Below, piece after piece: positions 12,449-23,036 of a stretch of 64,000 nt of DNA (its first letter is position 1; each line of letters begins with the position of its first letter). The position numbers and the translations under genes were made by a program. The stretch is from Xylogone sp. PMI_703 (lineage: Eukaryota > Ascomycota > Leotiomycetes), in NCBI GenBank assembly GCA_021399445.1, contig JAJTUQ010000001.1, positions 992,001-1,056,000 of the forward strand, written 5' to 3'. The notes under the pieces were generated by a model. That model searched no databases. It saw only the letters and a list, made by a program, of their open reading frames with translations, and was not told the origin of the DNA.

Positions 12449-13525
12449 CACCAAGTACCAATGATCAATTCGGCGTTTGATGGTGAGAGGATGCAGTCAT
12501 CGCAAAATCTCAAATTTAAGGTACTTGGGTAACACGGATTTCTAACGCCGTCGAGTTACTTTGCGAGCTATTCTGATAGGTTCTCGTCAGCACTAGGGTG
12601 AAAATCATAACCCAGAAAGCTAGTTTAAAGGACCTTAACCCTGAGGCGCTATAGTATATTTACGTGAACTTGCCTCTCTTGCATACTGATATACGGAGAG
12701 AGTTACGTGCGTACTTCAATGCATATACCGTATACTCTCACCGAGCTACGAAGATAATGTAACGCTATACGTTATGTATTGTCGGCACGAGAAGGCCAAT
12801 CATCCGGCAAGTATGCCATATAACGTAATACAGGAGCTTGGCTTGATAACCATTACCGTGACGATTTACGGTACATTTTGTACCGGAGTATAATAATGCC
12901 CGAGGTCATCATATGACAGAAAATAAGCCACGTAATTCTGTTATCCCATTAAGCACCGGATTTTTAGGCTCTCAAGGCAGAAAATCATCTGTCCAATTAT
13001 ATTCTTCGTTTTGCGTTGAATATCCAATAGACATAGCCGAAAACATAAGGCAATAACGCTAAAATAGGACTTATCGGACTCTAAGGCCTAAAGGGATAGT
13101 TTAGTTCTCAATGTTATTAGCTAAGGGACATTGGAGTTATGAAAGAGTTTTCCTATGGCATTGGACGCTTAAGTTATTAGGGCAGCTTTTGATTATAGAT
13201 CTCTTGAATAAACTAGTATGAAAGTGGATACTTGTCTGGATAGGGCCGAGAAATCCGTGTTATTATGCAAGTCAGTATTTAGTTCCGACAAAGATGCTGT
13301 TGTGGCGTGCTAACGGATGTGTACAGGCTAATTTCCTCTCCAAGCACAGCCCGCCGATCCCTGAAAGGTACAACCTACAGTGGCTGCACATTGCCTACTG
13401 CTGGTAGTATGTGAACAAGTCCTCACTACCTATTCATAATACGGGCAAAGCAGATAAGCTGTTACATGTATTACTGGTTTCATCTATGCCTGTGATGGGA
13501 CTGGAGAAAGTAGTTTTGGACTACC

Positions 13526-15472
13526 ATGAAACAAGGACTTAGCAATGTCCTTATACTTCTGTTCGGTTGTTTTGTAATCGTCTGCCCGAGACCTGAGCTG
13601 AGGAAGTTAACCAGTTTTGAAATCCCAGTAAAGGCCTGGGGCTAATAAATAAATCTAGATTCTATAGCAGTATATCCAGATCTTCTCGACATCAGCCTAG
13701 ATGAGATTACTGCTGGTCTGCAAAGTGGATACTGGACTTCAACAGACCTTGTTACGGTAATACATTGGCTTTCAGGATATAAAACCAAACCAATGCTAAC
13801 TAAGTGAAGGCCTACACTTTACGGATCCAAGAAGTATCGGCTTTGAATACCGTAACTGAAATCAATCCTGATGCCATCTCAATTGCACAATCTCTCGATG
13901 CTGAACGCTCGAGAGGGCACTTGCGGAGCGCGCTGCATGGGATACCGATAATGATCAAAAATAACATCGCCACAATGGACAAGATGAACAACACAGCGGG
14001 CTCGTACTCATTACTTGGTGCAACAGTGCCTCGAGACTCGACAGTTGTTGCTAAGCTTCGAGCAGCCGGGTTGATAATTCTTGGTAAAGCAAACATGTCT
14101 CAATGGGCCCAATTCCGCAGCAGTAAAATGAATACTACAAGTGGGTGGTCCGCCTACGGTGGTCAAGTTACTGGTGCTTACCATCACAATATGAGCCCCA
14201 GCGGTAGTAGCAGTGGAAGTAGCGTGGCTACTTCCATAGGCCTCACTGCTGTTGCCCTTGGAACGGAAACAGATGGTAGTACGTATTTTCCATCATTATT
14301 TTTCAATTTTTTCTGTGTCCCTGGCAGTATTGCCTATAATTGAATCTCATTCAATGATGAATCTTATTCCGTCAATTCTGACTCCTCAAAGGCATCATAG
14401 TCCCGTGCAGCGTTGGTAACCTAGTTGGTATTAAACCGACAGTTGGACTAACATCTCGATCTCTTGTTATACCATTTAGCGAGCACCAGGACTCAGTTGG
14501 TCCTATTGCCAGAACCGTTAAAGATGCAGCTTCCATACTTTCGATTATAGCCGGCAAAGATTTCCATGATAACTATACTTCTATCCAGCCTTTTGACACG
14601 CCACCGGATTATACTCGATCATTAGATTTCTTTGCCTTTCGCGGTGCAAGGATTGGAATACCCCGTAATGGTATCGAGAGAGCTGAAAATACTCTTCGTT
14701 ACCCTCTTCTTGACACATTTGAAAAAGCTATTCAAACCATTCAGAGTGCTGGAGCTACTATCGTCGATAACGCAAACTTTTCGGCATGGGATGAATATAT
14801 TATGGATAGTAAAGATCCGTATGGAAGTAAGAACATTGTCCTTGGCGCAGATTTTGTCTCTGGCCTTGCCAAGTATCTTTCACAACTCAGCTCCAATCCG
14901 AATAACGTTACATCGTTAGCAGATGAAGTGGTATTCACGCAAAACTCTCCCTTAGAAGACTATCCCAGACGAGATACATTATCATGGAATCGAGCACTGT
15001 CTCTAGGTTTTGATAATACGGATCATCGTTTCTGGCAAGCTTATCAGAAAAGACTGTATCTTGGAGGAGAAGGTGGTGTAAACGGGGCTTTAGAACGGCA
15101 TAACTTAGACGCTCTGATAATGCCTTCAGACCTCAGCCCCGGAATACCTGCGGCAGCTCGCGTTCCAATCATAACAGTTCCACTAGGATCCTATCCAAGT
15201 GACTATCCGATATATAGAAATTCAGAGGGCCACGTCATTGTTGGACCCAACGTACCGTTCGTCCTCCACACCTCATTATTCCAAATTATCATTTTGTTCC
15301 AAGCTGATAAGACCCTGCAAACAGATTCGGTATTAGCTTTATAGGACCTAAGTGGAGTGAGGAGAGACTTATAGGATTCGCATATGCATACGAGCAAAGA
15401 ACATTCGCACGGCAAAAAGTAAAACCCGTTATTCTACCAGAAACTCAAATTATCGATGTCTTAAATGGCTAA
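13526..15472 (+). CDS. Amidase-signature family hydrolase, probably secreted
   Basis: Hydrolyses amide bonds with a Ser-cisSer-Lys triad. Well-supported exons: one ending at 13756, then 13810-14275, 14392-15256 and 15325-15472. The catalytic Lys is in GIPIMIKNNIAT; the Gly/Ser-rich segment SPSGSSSGSSVATS holds the cis-Ser, and the nucleophile segment continues across the intron as GTETDGGIIVPCS. The C-terminal PFGISFIGPKWSEERLIGFA is restored by the last splice. The start at 13526 opens a hydrophobic leader (MKQGLSNVLILLFGCFVIVC) typical of a signal peptide, but the junction from it to the exon near 13665 does not resolve cleanly. It is convergent with the first UstYa-like gene, so it may be the left edge of the RiPP cluster or an unrelated neighbour. 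Confidence 0.75.
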
Positions 15473-15736
15473 CTAGAAAAAACATTGATGAAACTTCATG
15501 TACAAGTAACAGGTAAGAGGTTATTTGAGTTTTAATAATATATCGGTATGTAAATGTAAAATTAAAGCTCATAATGTTCGAAGGTAGCACATATTAGCAA
15601 TATTTATTGTTCCAACTTGCTCTTTTACAAAGTGACCTTTCATACACTTATCCTAGTTTTAGGTAAATTAAAGTTACATCCAACAACTTTAGTATCTCAA
15701 TAAAAGCCTATTCTCAATTCTCTCAGACTAATTATC
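15473..15736. other. Convergent spacer
   Basis: 264 bp, strongly AT-rich, between the amidase and the first UstYa-like gene. Nothing beyond presumed 3' untranslated sequence. Confidence 0.4.
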
Positions 15737-16363
15737 TTAACAAGCTCCGAATCCAATATTCACATCAGTTCCAATTGCAGACATATTTGCTGGTCGATAC
15801 ATGTCCGCACAATGAAGCGTATGCTTGTAATAAGAAAGGCCTCTATCAATCCTGCGACCCTCTTTCAAAGCTCGGTGCATTTTCATCCATGAATATCCAC
15901 AATGCATGCGGTGAAATTCATTGGTAGTGTATGACATGACAGTCTTCTCAGACAGCTCAGTCTCAGAAATCTCCTTCGTGCCGTTTGAATCTTCGTAAAA
16001 ATGCCATACTCTTACTGCCCGAAACTCCTCGTTTAGCTCAGAGTCATGACACTCCATAGGCATCCAAGAAACTGTCATCAGTTCAAAAACACATCCCAGC
16101 GCTTTGGCTTCCTGTGCATTCTTCCCACACCGGAACTTCTTCTCTACGTGGAACGGATATTGTGACCTCCATTTCACTCGTAGGAATATATCCACCCCTA
16201 TTGCCGTTGAAAGAATTAGAGCGGTGATAATACCGCCTATTAAGAGGCGCCTTAAGGAAACTTGTTTCCTCGGTGAAGGCGTGGTTGTGGAGGCGCTTTG
16301 AAGTAGAGATTCTTTCTCAAAACTGTTTTCCGTATCATCATCAAAAGAATGACGCACACTCAT
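15737..16363 (-). CDS. UstYa-like membrane protein, Cys-rich HxxHC subtype (copy 1)
   Basis: Probable peptide-modifying oxidase of the UstYa/DUF3328 group, anchored in the secretory membrane. Intronless, 208 residues from ATG 16363. A polar N-terminus is followed by one membrane helix (LLIGGIITALILSTAIGVDI). The luminal domain has FRCGKNAQEAKALGCVFELM, a Trp-Pro-Cys stretch (SWMPMECHDSELNEEF), and two HxxHC motifs, HRMHC followed by YSWMKMHRAL, and HTLHC near the C-terminus. Paired HxxHC motifs are the proposed metal-binding and catalytic residues of UstYa proteins. Family membership is inferred from topology and motifs; this Cys-rich subtype has no assigned reaction that I know of. Confidence 0.75.
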   Translation of the reverse strand: MSVRHSFDDDTENSFEKESLLQSASTTTPSPRKQVSLRRLLIGGIITALILSTAIGVDIFLRVKWRSQYPFHVEKKFRCGKNAQEAKALGCVFELMTVSWMPMECHDSELNEEFRAVRVWHFYEDSNGTKEISETELSEKTVMSYTTNEFHRMHCGYSWMKMHRALKEGRRIDRGLSYYKHTLHCADMYRPANMSAIGTDVNIGFGAC

Positions 16364-17166
16364 GGCTTTGGCGTAATGTGAGTCTAGATGATACTAAACG
16401 CAAAGAGTGATATCAATTGTATACGTCCTATCTTAGGTGTATAATCTCATGGCCCATGGCTTCAACATGAATTTGCACGCATGTGTAGATGGCATGAAAT
16501 CTAGACTGTAATCACTGTCTGGTCTACACAGAATCATCTGATCCGTAGCAAAACAAGTGAATCTCAACTTAGGCGACGGCTGTGTGTAGGTGGTCTCCGT
16601 GCGACGCCATTTCCGGATAGTTACTACTTGCAGGATCTCTTGCCGCCGGATCTGAGATTTTAGCACAACAGTGGGATGGACGATCAACCGCGGAATGTTA
16701 ATTGTACTATATTTTCGCCGATTCACTGAGCTTTCGGGCGGTAGAAGTTAGTCGCCTGCGATAGGACCGGAGAACTCCATGGAGGATGCATGATATCCCA
16801 CTTATAATGGCATCGAGCTCAACTATCTGCAGATCATTCCAGAAAGGGTATGGACACTTCATACGGCTGTATCCTTACGTACATAGATGACCCAGTGGGG
16901 TAACTATCCATACGAAAGAGAATGTAGATCGTATGTGCTTACGAAATATTGTAGCAACTATCACCGGGTCGACAGCAAGGGGTGTATTGTGCGGATACGT
17001 AGAGATCAGCTGGTGTGACTACATCGATTGTGTCACGCTGTGTTGCGGGAGCTCAAAAATATCGTATCTTGCAGTACGAAAGAGAGTAGTATTATGAAGA
17101 ATAATAAAATAGCTAGGGGACGCATATATGGTAAAGCGACTAGAATTCCTATTCTACTGTTACGTG
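16364..17166. other. Intergenic, between UstYa-like copies 1 and 2
   Basis: About 800 bp. The 97-codon minus-strand frame at 16433-16726 has no recognisable motif. Presumably the promoter of copy 1 and the 3' end of copy 2. Confidence 0.4.
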
Positions 17167-17986
17167 CTAATAATCGACTTCCTTCTTAAAATGAAATACA
17201 TGATTTCTCATCCCTACCTGACTAGAGATGGTACCATTATGATCCTCATTTAAAAGAACCATTGAGCAATGGTGGACATGATCCATAGTCCCCATCCGTG
17301 GTTCAAGATATGCCTTGCTCATGCCTTGCACGATTCTGTGAGTCTTCTCCCAGTAATACAAGCAGTGCTGGAAATGCCAATAAGAATCCGCAAAGAAATA
17401 ATCTCGAGTATCGCCAAATTGAGCAACTTGGTCCGCTGTAAGTGGCTTTGTGCGATTAAAATCCGCCCAATAATGATAGCCCCCATTTGGCCCATTTCCC
17501 ATAGTTGCGTACTTTCGATCTAACTCGTCATCTGTGCAGGCTGGTGGCAGCCATGCTGGTGCCATTTGTGAGTATTTGCAACCCCTTGACAGAGCTTCAG
17601 CTATAGACTTTCCGCAATTGCAGACGTCATCGTTGGGTACCCGAGTCGATCGGACCGGTCTTAGTGCAATATATGCTGAGCTCACGATTCCCTGAACTAT
17701 GAGGCAGACAATCGCAAATTTGAACAAGTAGTTAAGGGGTTTTGAAGCAACAAGTCGTTCTCGAATGGAGTGTTTTCTAGGATATTCTTCTAGTTTTTGA
17801 TGGCTTTCTGCAATAGAATCAGCTCTAGTTTCCGAGACTAAGTATAGAGTATTAGTACCCCGTAATAACTCATCTAACGTGGCCTCGTCATTCTCAGGAG
17901 AACTTAACACACATTTAGCACAGAGCACACTGCCATGAAATTACACCAATAACTTACACTTTCTGATACTTAGTAATGGCAGCCAT
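17167..17986 (-). CDS. UstYa-like membrane protein, Cys-rich HxxHC subtype (copy 2)
   Basis: Probable oxidase acting on the secreted precursor. The long frame has no usable ATG. A 29-nt first exon (17986-17958, MAAITKYQK) with a GTAAGT donor and CAG acceptor joins 17929-17167 in frame, giving 263 residues. It has one membrane helix (FAIVCLIVQGIVSSAYIAL), then CNCGKSIAEALSRGCKYSQM, APAWLPPACTDDELDRKY, the first motif HFQHC followed by LYYWEKTHRI, and the second motif HVHHC. It is divergent from the precursor gene across 589 bp, so both may share a promoter region. Confidence 0.75.
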
Positions 17987-18575
17987 TATCTCTGTATATG
18001 AGTTGACTTCAAGAAAAACATAATACTCTAATGATGAGGCCTCCCAAGGAAATAGTACCCCAGAAGCTCTTGAGTTACTCCCAAGCAACAGAAAATAGAA
18101 TTATCAGATATGTGAAAGAATATTCAATCGGCAATGCAACAAGCTAAACTTTTTTTCGGCTAAGGGGATTAGTAGCCTGTATTCGGATGGTATAGAACAC
18201 ACTGTTAGGCTAATTCTATAGTGATAGAAGCTATTGCATCCTCAGCCTAACTAGAAAGGAAATATCTACCGGAGCCTACTATTTGCCACATCCGTTGGAA
18301 AGACACGGAAAGGAAGTTTCCTTATTATCCGAGATATCAAGCAGGATAATAACAGTACCAGAAAACTTGATTCATGATCTTCTGGAGATGTAGCCTGAGT
18401 TTAGGAGCAAAAAAATCCGGCATACAGATTATAATCACATTCAAACCTTCTTAAAAGATACATATAAAGCATTTTCATCGTTTATTGTAACTAGATACCA
18501 GCCGTCCATCATTTTAGTCTTTAAAACTCTACTACTCTAAAAGTACCCGGGCTTCCTATATCCTCTTGAATCACC
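17987..18575. promoter_or_regulatory. Bidirectional promoter of UstYa-like copy 2 and the RiPP precursor
   Basis: 589 bp between divergent start codons. TATAAA at 18463-18468 lies about 113 bp before the precursor ATG. No palindromic zinc-cluster site could be singled out by eye. Confidence 0.5.
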
Positions 18576-19148
18576 ATGAAGGCGACACTCGTTCTCTCTG
18601 CATGGCTTGTGGTCACCGCCACTGCAGTGCCACTGCTCAACTCCAAGCGCGATTTTGCAGAGCCTCTCCTCGGTGAAGCTGTCAGCAAGGTTAAAAGGGA
18701 CTTTGCAGAACCATTGCTAGGAGAGGAAGTGTCTAAGAGAGACTTTGCCGAACCGTTGCTAGGTGAAGCCGTGTCCAAACGTGATTTTGCAGAGCCTCTA
18801 CTTGGAGAGGATGTATCCAAGAGGGATTTTGCTGAGCCTCTTCTGGGAGAAGAGGTATCCAAGAGGGATTTCGCTGAACCCCTTCTAGGCGAGGATGTTT
18901 CCAAACGTGACTTTGCAGAGCCTCTACTTGGAGAGGATGTATCCAAGAGAGATTTTGCTGAACCACTTTTGGGAGAGGCTGTTTCCAAGCGTGACTTCGC
19001 TGAGCCTTTACTCGGAGAAGACGTATCCAAGAGAGACTTCGCAGAGCCTCTTCTAGGAGAAGATGTTGGTAAGCGCGACTTTGCCGAACCTCTCTTAGGT
19101 GAAGCGACCTCAAAACGAGGATACGTCGCCTCTCCTCTCCGAGTCTAA
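18576..19148 (+). CDS. RiPP precursor with 11 Kex2-bounded repeats (dikaritin-like)
   Basis: Secreted multi-core precursor, 190 residues, intronless. Residues 1-17 form a signal peptide (MKATLVLSAWLVVTATA). From residue 24, eleven units each start with Lys-Arg (Kex2 site) followed by the invariant core DFAEPLLGE and a variable tail (A/E/D, then V or T, then S or G). Units 2-11 are exactly 14 residues; the first has two extra residues (KV). After the last KR comes a different tail, GYVASPLRV, which holds the only Tyr after the signal peptide. The layout matches ustiloxin, phomopsin, asperipin and victorin precursors, and UstYa-type genes surround it. The core has Phe as its only aromatic residue and no Cys. 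The mature product is unknown. Confidence 0.92.
   Translation: MKATLVLSAWLVVTATAVPLLNSKRDFAEPLLGEAVSKVKRDFAEPLLGEEVSKRDFAEPLLGEAVSKRDFAEPLLGEDVSKRDFAEPLLGEEVSKRDFAEPLLGEDVSKRDFAEPLLGEDVSKRDFAEPLLGEAVSKRDFAEPLLGEDVSKRDFAEPLLGEDVGKRDFAEPLLGEATSKRGYVASPLRV
18645..19112 (+). repeat. Coding tandem repeat, eleven units of about 42 bp
   Basis: The units encode the same core but differ at many synonymous positions: the Leu-Leu pair uses eight different codon pairs in eleven copies. Units 4 and 7 are almost identical over more than 35 bp, pointing to a recent internal duplication of three units (126 bp). Confidence 0.9.
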
Positions 19149-20041
19149 GAACCAACCATCTCACGAATACTTCTCGTGATTATGGAAGTGAGTATCTAAA
19201 CTCCTTACCGATTGAAGTTCTATAGCATACTCAGTTTGTAGATAGCTAACCTCAATAGCAGCTCTTGATCTCGAGTGGATAAGATCTCTCGGACTATTGG
19301 ATGAGAATCGCAAACCGAAAGGATATCAAGTCTAGGAGCAGGGAAAGGATAAATGTTTCCAATCTTCGCATTTATAATGATTTTTGCCTCGTAGCTCCTC
19401 TATTAAGTCTCTCAATACAAAATCAGTTATCATCAAAAATGAACACATTGAGCAATTTCCAGATCCGCATCCCACAACTTGAACTGAAAAATAATTTAAT
19501 TGATATATTATTAGTAGACAGTCAAGTCAGCTTTAACTTTTAACAATTTAATCAGTCTCTGTCTAATATGCTAGGGTCCTAACTTTGCAATACTTCGCCA
19601 TCTAATTTGATTCAAGTCAGCCAACTGAATACAGCATATCGCACAGTATTTTCGTAACCTGTCGTTTATGCACTGCTCAAAGAGCTCTCATCGCCTAATT
19701 AGCGCCATACACTTCAATTTCCGTAGCCTAACCCCTCTGCATACAAGCTTACTGCGGGGTATGGCACTGTGGCAGGTATTGTGGACGGCGGTAGAGAAAG
19801 CTACTACCGGGATCAGCTCCCGCCGGAAGCTGTCCTTCCCTAAACTAAGAAAATTAGGAAGGTACTACTCTCCCTGTATCCCGTCTTCCACATTCTTATC
19901 ATATGCTGTAAACCTTCGCAATACAGTGCAGGGTTCCAAATACTTTGGAGAGCCTAGTCAGCTCAGAGACACTGAGATCTAGTATTTGCTTCCATCTTAA
20001 TAATCTTATCAAATTATCTTCCACAATTCTACTGTAACAAA
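19149..20041. other. Intergenic, precursor to classical UstYa gene
   Basis: About 890 bp, AT-rich. Frames at 19301 and 19668 show no domain or signal peptide. Taken as the precursor 3' end and the promoter of the next gene. Confidence 0.4.
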
Positions 20042-21037
20042 ATGGGGAATCACATGTGGATGACCCGGCTTTTCAAACCGTCCCTTGATCCAAAATACTC
20101 ACTTATACAAGAACAAACCTGTCCACGATGTGGCATAAACGAAACCTCTGATAATAAAAACTATTCACGCCATAATTTGAAGTTATTAGTGCTTGGTTTT
20201 ATTGCAGGCACTCTAGTCTCACTTCTGGTTTCTGCGCCAGCTATCTACTGGTACATTTCTCACATTCGACATCGACCCAATGCAGCATACTACCCTGCTG
20301 ACGTTGTGTTTGGAAAGAGTAAGAAAGAGCCCAATAGAAGATTTGCTTTCTGTGTCATACTAAAAAATTCTAGTACCAACAAAAGCAGTGATCTTTGAAC
20401 AAGACCCAGCCTTTGTCGAATCTGACCCGTTAGATGGTCGCTGGGATGGAGGTCCAGCTGTACTAAACGGGAACAAACGAACGCCGTGGGATGAGCTTTA
20501 TCTCAGTCCGTGGGTTGAAATACCAAACCCATCGTCAGCTAGCACAAACGGTGGGGTACCGTTGCAGAAATTCTCAGATGATCCAGCTTGGACTTCCTCA
20601 AGCCAGGGATTTGTCCCTTCAGTCCTTCATCAACTTCATTGTGTGGTATGTAGCTTCTTCGGGCTGGCAGATTGTATGAAGGTGTTAATTGCAAATTAGG
20701 GAATCATAAAACATGCCCTTATGCGTTTTGAAAAGGGAGACTATGACTATAACCCATATGAAGATACAACACACTGTTTGGAATATTTAAGACAAGTATA
20801 CAAAAGTGAGACACATGATCAATGAACAGTAACTGATTGATTCCATAGACCTTAATGTGCCACGGTGACCTTACTTTGGAGAGGCCGCGTTTCGTCACTG
20901 ATAAGACATTTGGAGGGCCAACAGGTTGGGGTGTTACTCATCAGTGCCGAGACTGGTCTGCTATCCACTCATTCATTTCGAAACATACCGTTACCTTTTC
21001 AGGCGGTAAACCCATTCTTTGGGTCCCACAGAAATAA
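20042..21037 (+). CDS. UstYa family oxidase, classical HQLHC type (A)
   Basis: Candidate oxidative cyclase for the precursor. Exons 20042-20318, 20374-20645, 20700-20795 and 20849-21037 join in frame to 277 residues. A cytosolic N-terminus precedes a membrane helix (LLVLGFIAGTLVSLLVSAPAIYW). The luminal part has FEQDPAFVESDPLDGRWDGG, the first motif HQLHC split from GIIKHAL by an intron, and the second motif HCLEYLRQ followed by LMCHGDLTLE. These are the hallmarks of UstYa/UstYb (DUF3328): HxxHC plus HCxxxLRQ. Family members oxidise peptide side chains to form ether or C-C bonds. It is one of two classical copies in the cluster. Confidence 0.88.
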
Positions 21038-21816
21038 GTTTATAGAATTACTGAATAAAAGCTATTTCAGTATAAATATTACAATGTACAGTTCCAATAC
21101 ATATAACGCAATAAGTGGTCACAACTTCAATGTGTAAATGATGTTCAAAACTGCGGTGGATGACTGAAAGACAGCGAGATAATCGACTCTGAAAATTATC
21201 AATATATACTTCAAAATTACTACTAGAATCAATTTTAATCTGAATCTTCTCATTTCGAGAGCTTATTTCAACACCGGGAGATGATTTCCATTTCTGTACT
21301 ATTGTGTAGTCTGCTGTATAGACTGGCTCTGCCAAGCCGAGCAAGTTTTTATTCAGTCTACTCTCGACAATCTAGTTCTACGATGATATTAGATGGGAAT
21401 CTATTGCTTTATCGAATGATCGCTGCCGGCATCCTGCATTAGTTAGCTGATCCATCGGCAAAGCCACTGCTTCCTACGGATATTTACATGATCGGATGCC
21501 GCGGTAAAAGGGCGGAAATTTCAGCTCGCCTACTTTCTCGAACGCATGGTTTGCGGCGGCAGTAATATTTCCGAATGCACAAATGCAGGCATCATACCCA
21601 AAATGAATAGTCACGGGTGGAGGTAGGCTTAATTCAAGATACAGCGTCCTTTCCTCTACCCACAGTACTCTTTTTTCCAATAATTCTCAAGTTGGTAGAA
21701 AGCAAAACAATATCTAAAGTGATACTAGCTTTCTACGAGTTTTTGTCTAATTTGCATACTATAATTGATGAGCTAAATTCTGAAGGCTGTCTTTTGTGTA
21801 TTGTATCTCATTCGAT
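21038..21816. other. Intergenic within the RiPP cluster
   Basis: 779 bp, AT-rich. Short frames at 21474-21680 and 21617-21820 have no recognisable features. Contains the promoter of the next UstYa-like gene. Confidence 0.4.
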
Positions 21817-22618
21817 ATGAAGGAGTAGGTTAACCTGAACCTATTGGAAGATATAATGTCTAATTAATGCCAGGGAAACGGGATCTAGTGCTTCGGAGTC
21901 ATTATTGGAGGGTAGATCATCACACACGAGTGATGAATCTGAAATTTTGAAGGAGCTAGGTTACGACAGGAAGAAGAAATCTTGGTGGGCAAGAAGATCC
22001 GGTTTCTGGAAATTCGTTATTATCTGCATTGGAATTGCGAGCTTCGATCTTTGTCTACGGGCAACAATCTTCTTGGTGCAGAAAGTCTCATCATCCGATG
22101 CCTATGCCGACAGTGCAAGGCTTACCAACGTTGAGAAGTTCAAGACTAGAACTGGGGACTGTTATTGTGGCCACTCAATTGTAGAAGCAAAAGCTCTTGG
22201 TTGCAGTTATGATGCGCTAGCAATTGCTTGGACTCCACCTGAGTGTACAGACCGAGAATTAACAGATGAATTCATGCATGCTGGACCAGGTCCTGATGGA
22301 CGCTGGGCTTATTATGCGGATCGAAACGGGACAATCCCGTTAACCGATTACGAAGTCTCTATGTTTTCGGATACTAACAACTTCTTCTATGCTAGCCATG
22401 AGTGGCATTTAGTCCACTGTAACTTTTCATGGAGAAAGTTATTCCGTTCGCAGATGAACGGTGTTGTAATGGACAAACAAAAACTTAGCTTGGAGCATAT
22501 AAGTCATTGCGGTATGCTGGAGGGGCCCAAGTATCACCATTTGGCACTTGATGCTATCGCCACTAGGCTTCGTAATTCACTTTTACCAGGCTTTGGAAGT
22601 GACCTTGGGCCGGTTTGA
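21817..22618 (+). CDS. UstYa-like membrane protein, Cys-rich HxxHC subtype (copy 3)
   Basis: Probable oxidase. The open frame begins at TTG; an 8-nt first exon (21817-21824, ATG AAG GA) joined to 21874-22618 through a CCAG acceptor gives an in-frame start and 250 residues. It has one membrane helix (FVIICIGIASFDLCLRATIF), then CYCGHSIVEAKALGCSYDAL, AIAWTPPECTDRELTDEF, the first motif HLVHC followed by NFSWRKL, and the second motif HISHC followed by LALDAIATRL. Copy 4 at 24.3 kb is its closest relative here; the two flank the LanC-like gene. Both HxxHC motifs are intact in this copy. Confidence 0.75.
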
Positions 22619-23036
22619 TTAGGTTACCAGATATTAGAAAGGGAAGTTGGCTAGGTGATGCTTGATGTTTTTAGCAGAGCCTTATATCTCACTGAACATA
22701 TCTTAAACTATACAATAACACTAAGCATATCTTGTAATTGATATAAGCTATAAGTGATATGTCACAGCCAGATTGACTATGCTCTGCGAATAAGGGTATT
22801 TGACTTGGCGGATACAGTTGACTATTGTACCATGCATCATAGAAAATCACCCCGCCCTAATAGGACTTGCAGGGGTATGCTTTTCTCTCCGGAACTCTTT
22901 GAAGATAAGAACAGCTTCCATCTTAAAATATAAAACACTGCGTTTTAACTCCCCCGCTCCGTAGATTTTGATGAATACGTATTACTCACTTCAATTGCAA
23001 CTTCGTTCCTTTATTCATTGACTTTTCATTGAACCT
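22619..23036. promoter_or_regulatory. Promoter of the LanC-like gene
   Basis: 418 bp. TATAAAA at 22929-22935 lies about 102 bp before the start codon. No other site is clear. Confidence 0.45.

Larger units (their letters stand above)
9980..13525. other. Gene-poor 3.5 kb stretch
   Basis: No reading frame here has a domain, signal peptide or plausible exon structure. It contains a short tandem of AGTAC units near 10957-10976 and a foldback element at 12338-12448. The rest is moderately AT-rich without recognised features. It separates the aromatic genes from the amidase and the RiPP region. Confidence 0.5.

Noticed and set aside
16433..16726. 97-codon minus-strand frame between UstYa-like copies 1 and 2
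   Set aside because: It has no motif, no membrane helix and no homology that I recognise.
18645..19112. Regular repeats suggesting a CRISPR-like array
   Set aside because: The units are contiguous and coding with no unique spacers, and the DNA is fungal nuclear.
18521..19164. Long minus-strand frames with Ser-rich or Leu-rich repeats over the precursor gene
   Set aside because: They are mirror frames of the 42-bp coding repeat. Only the plus-strand frame has a signal peptide, dibasic sites and silent-site variation.
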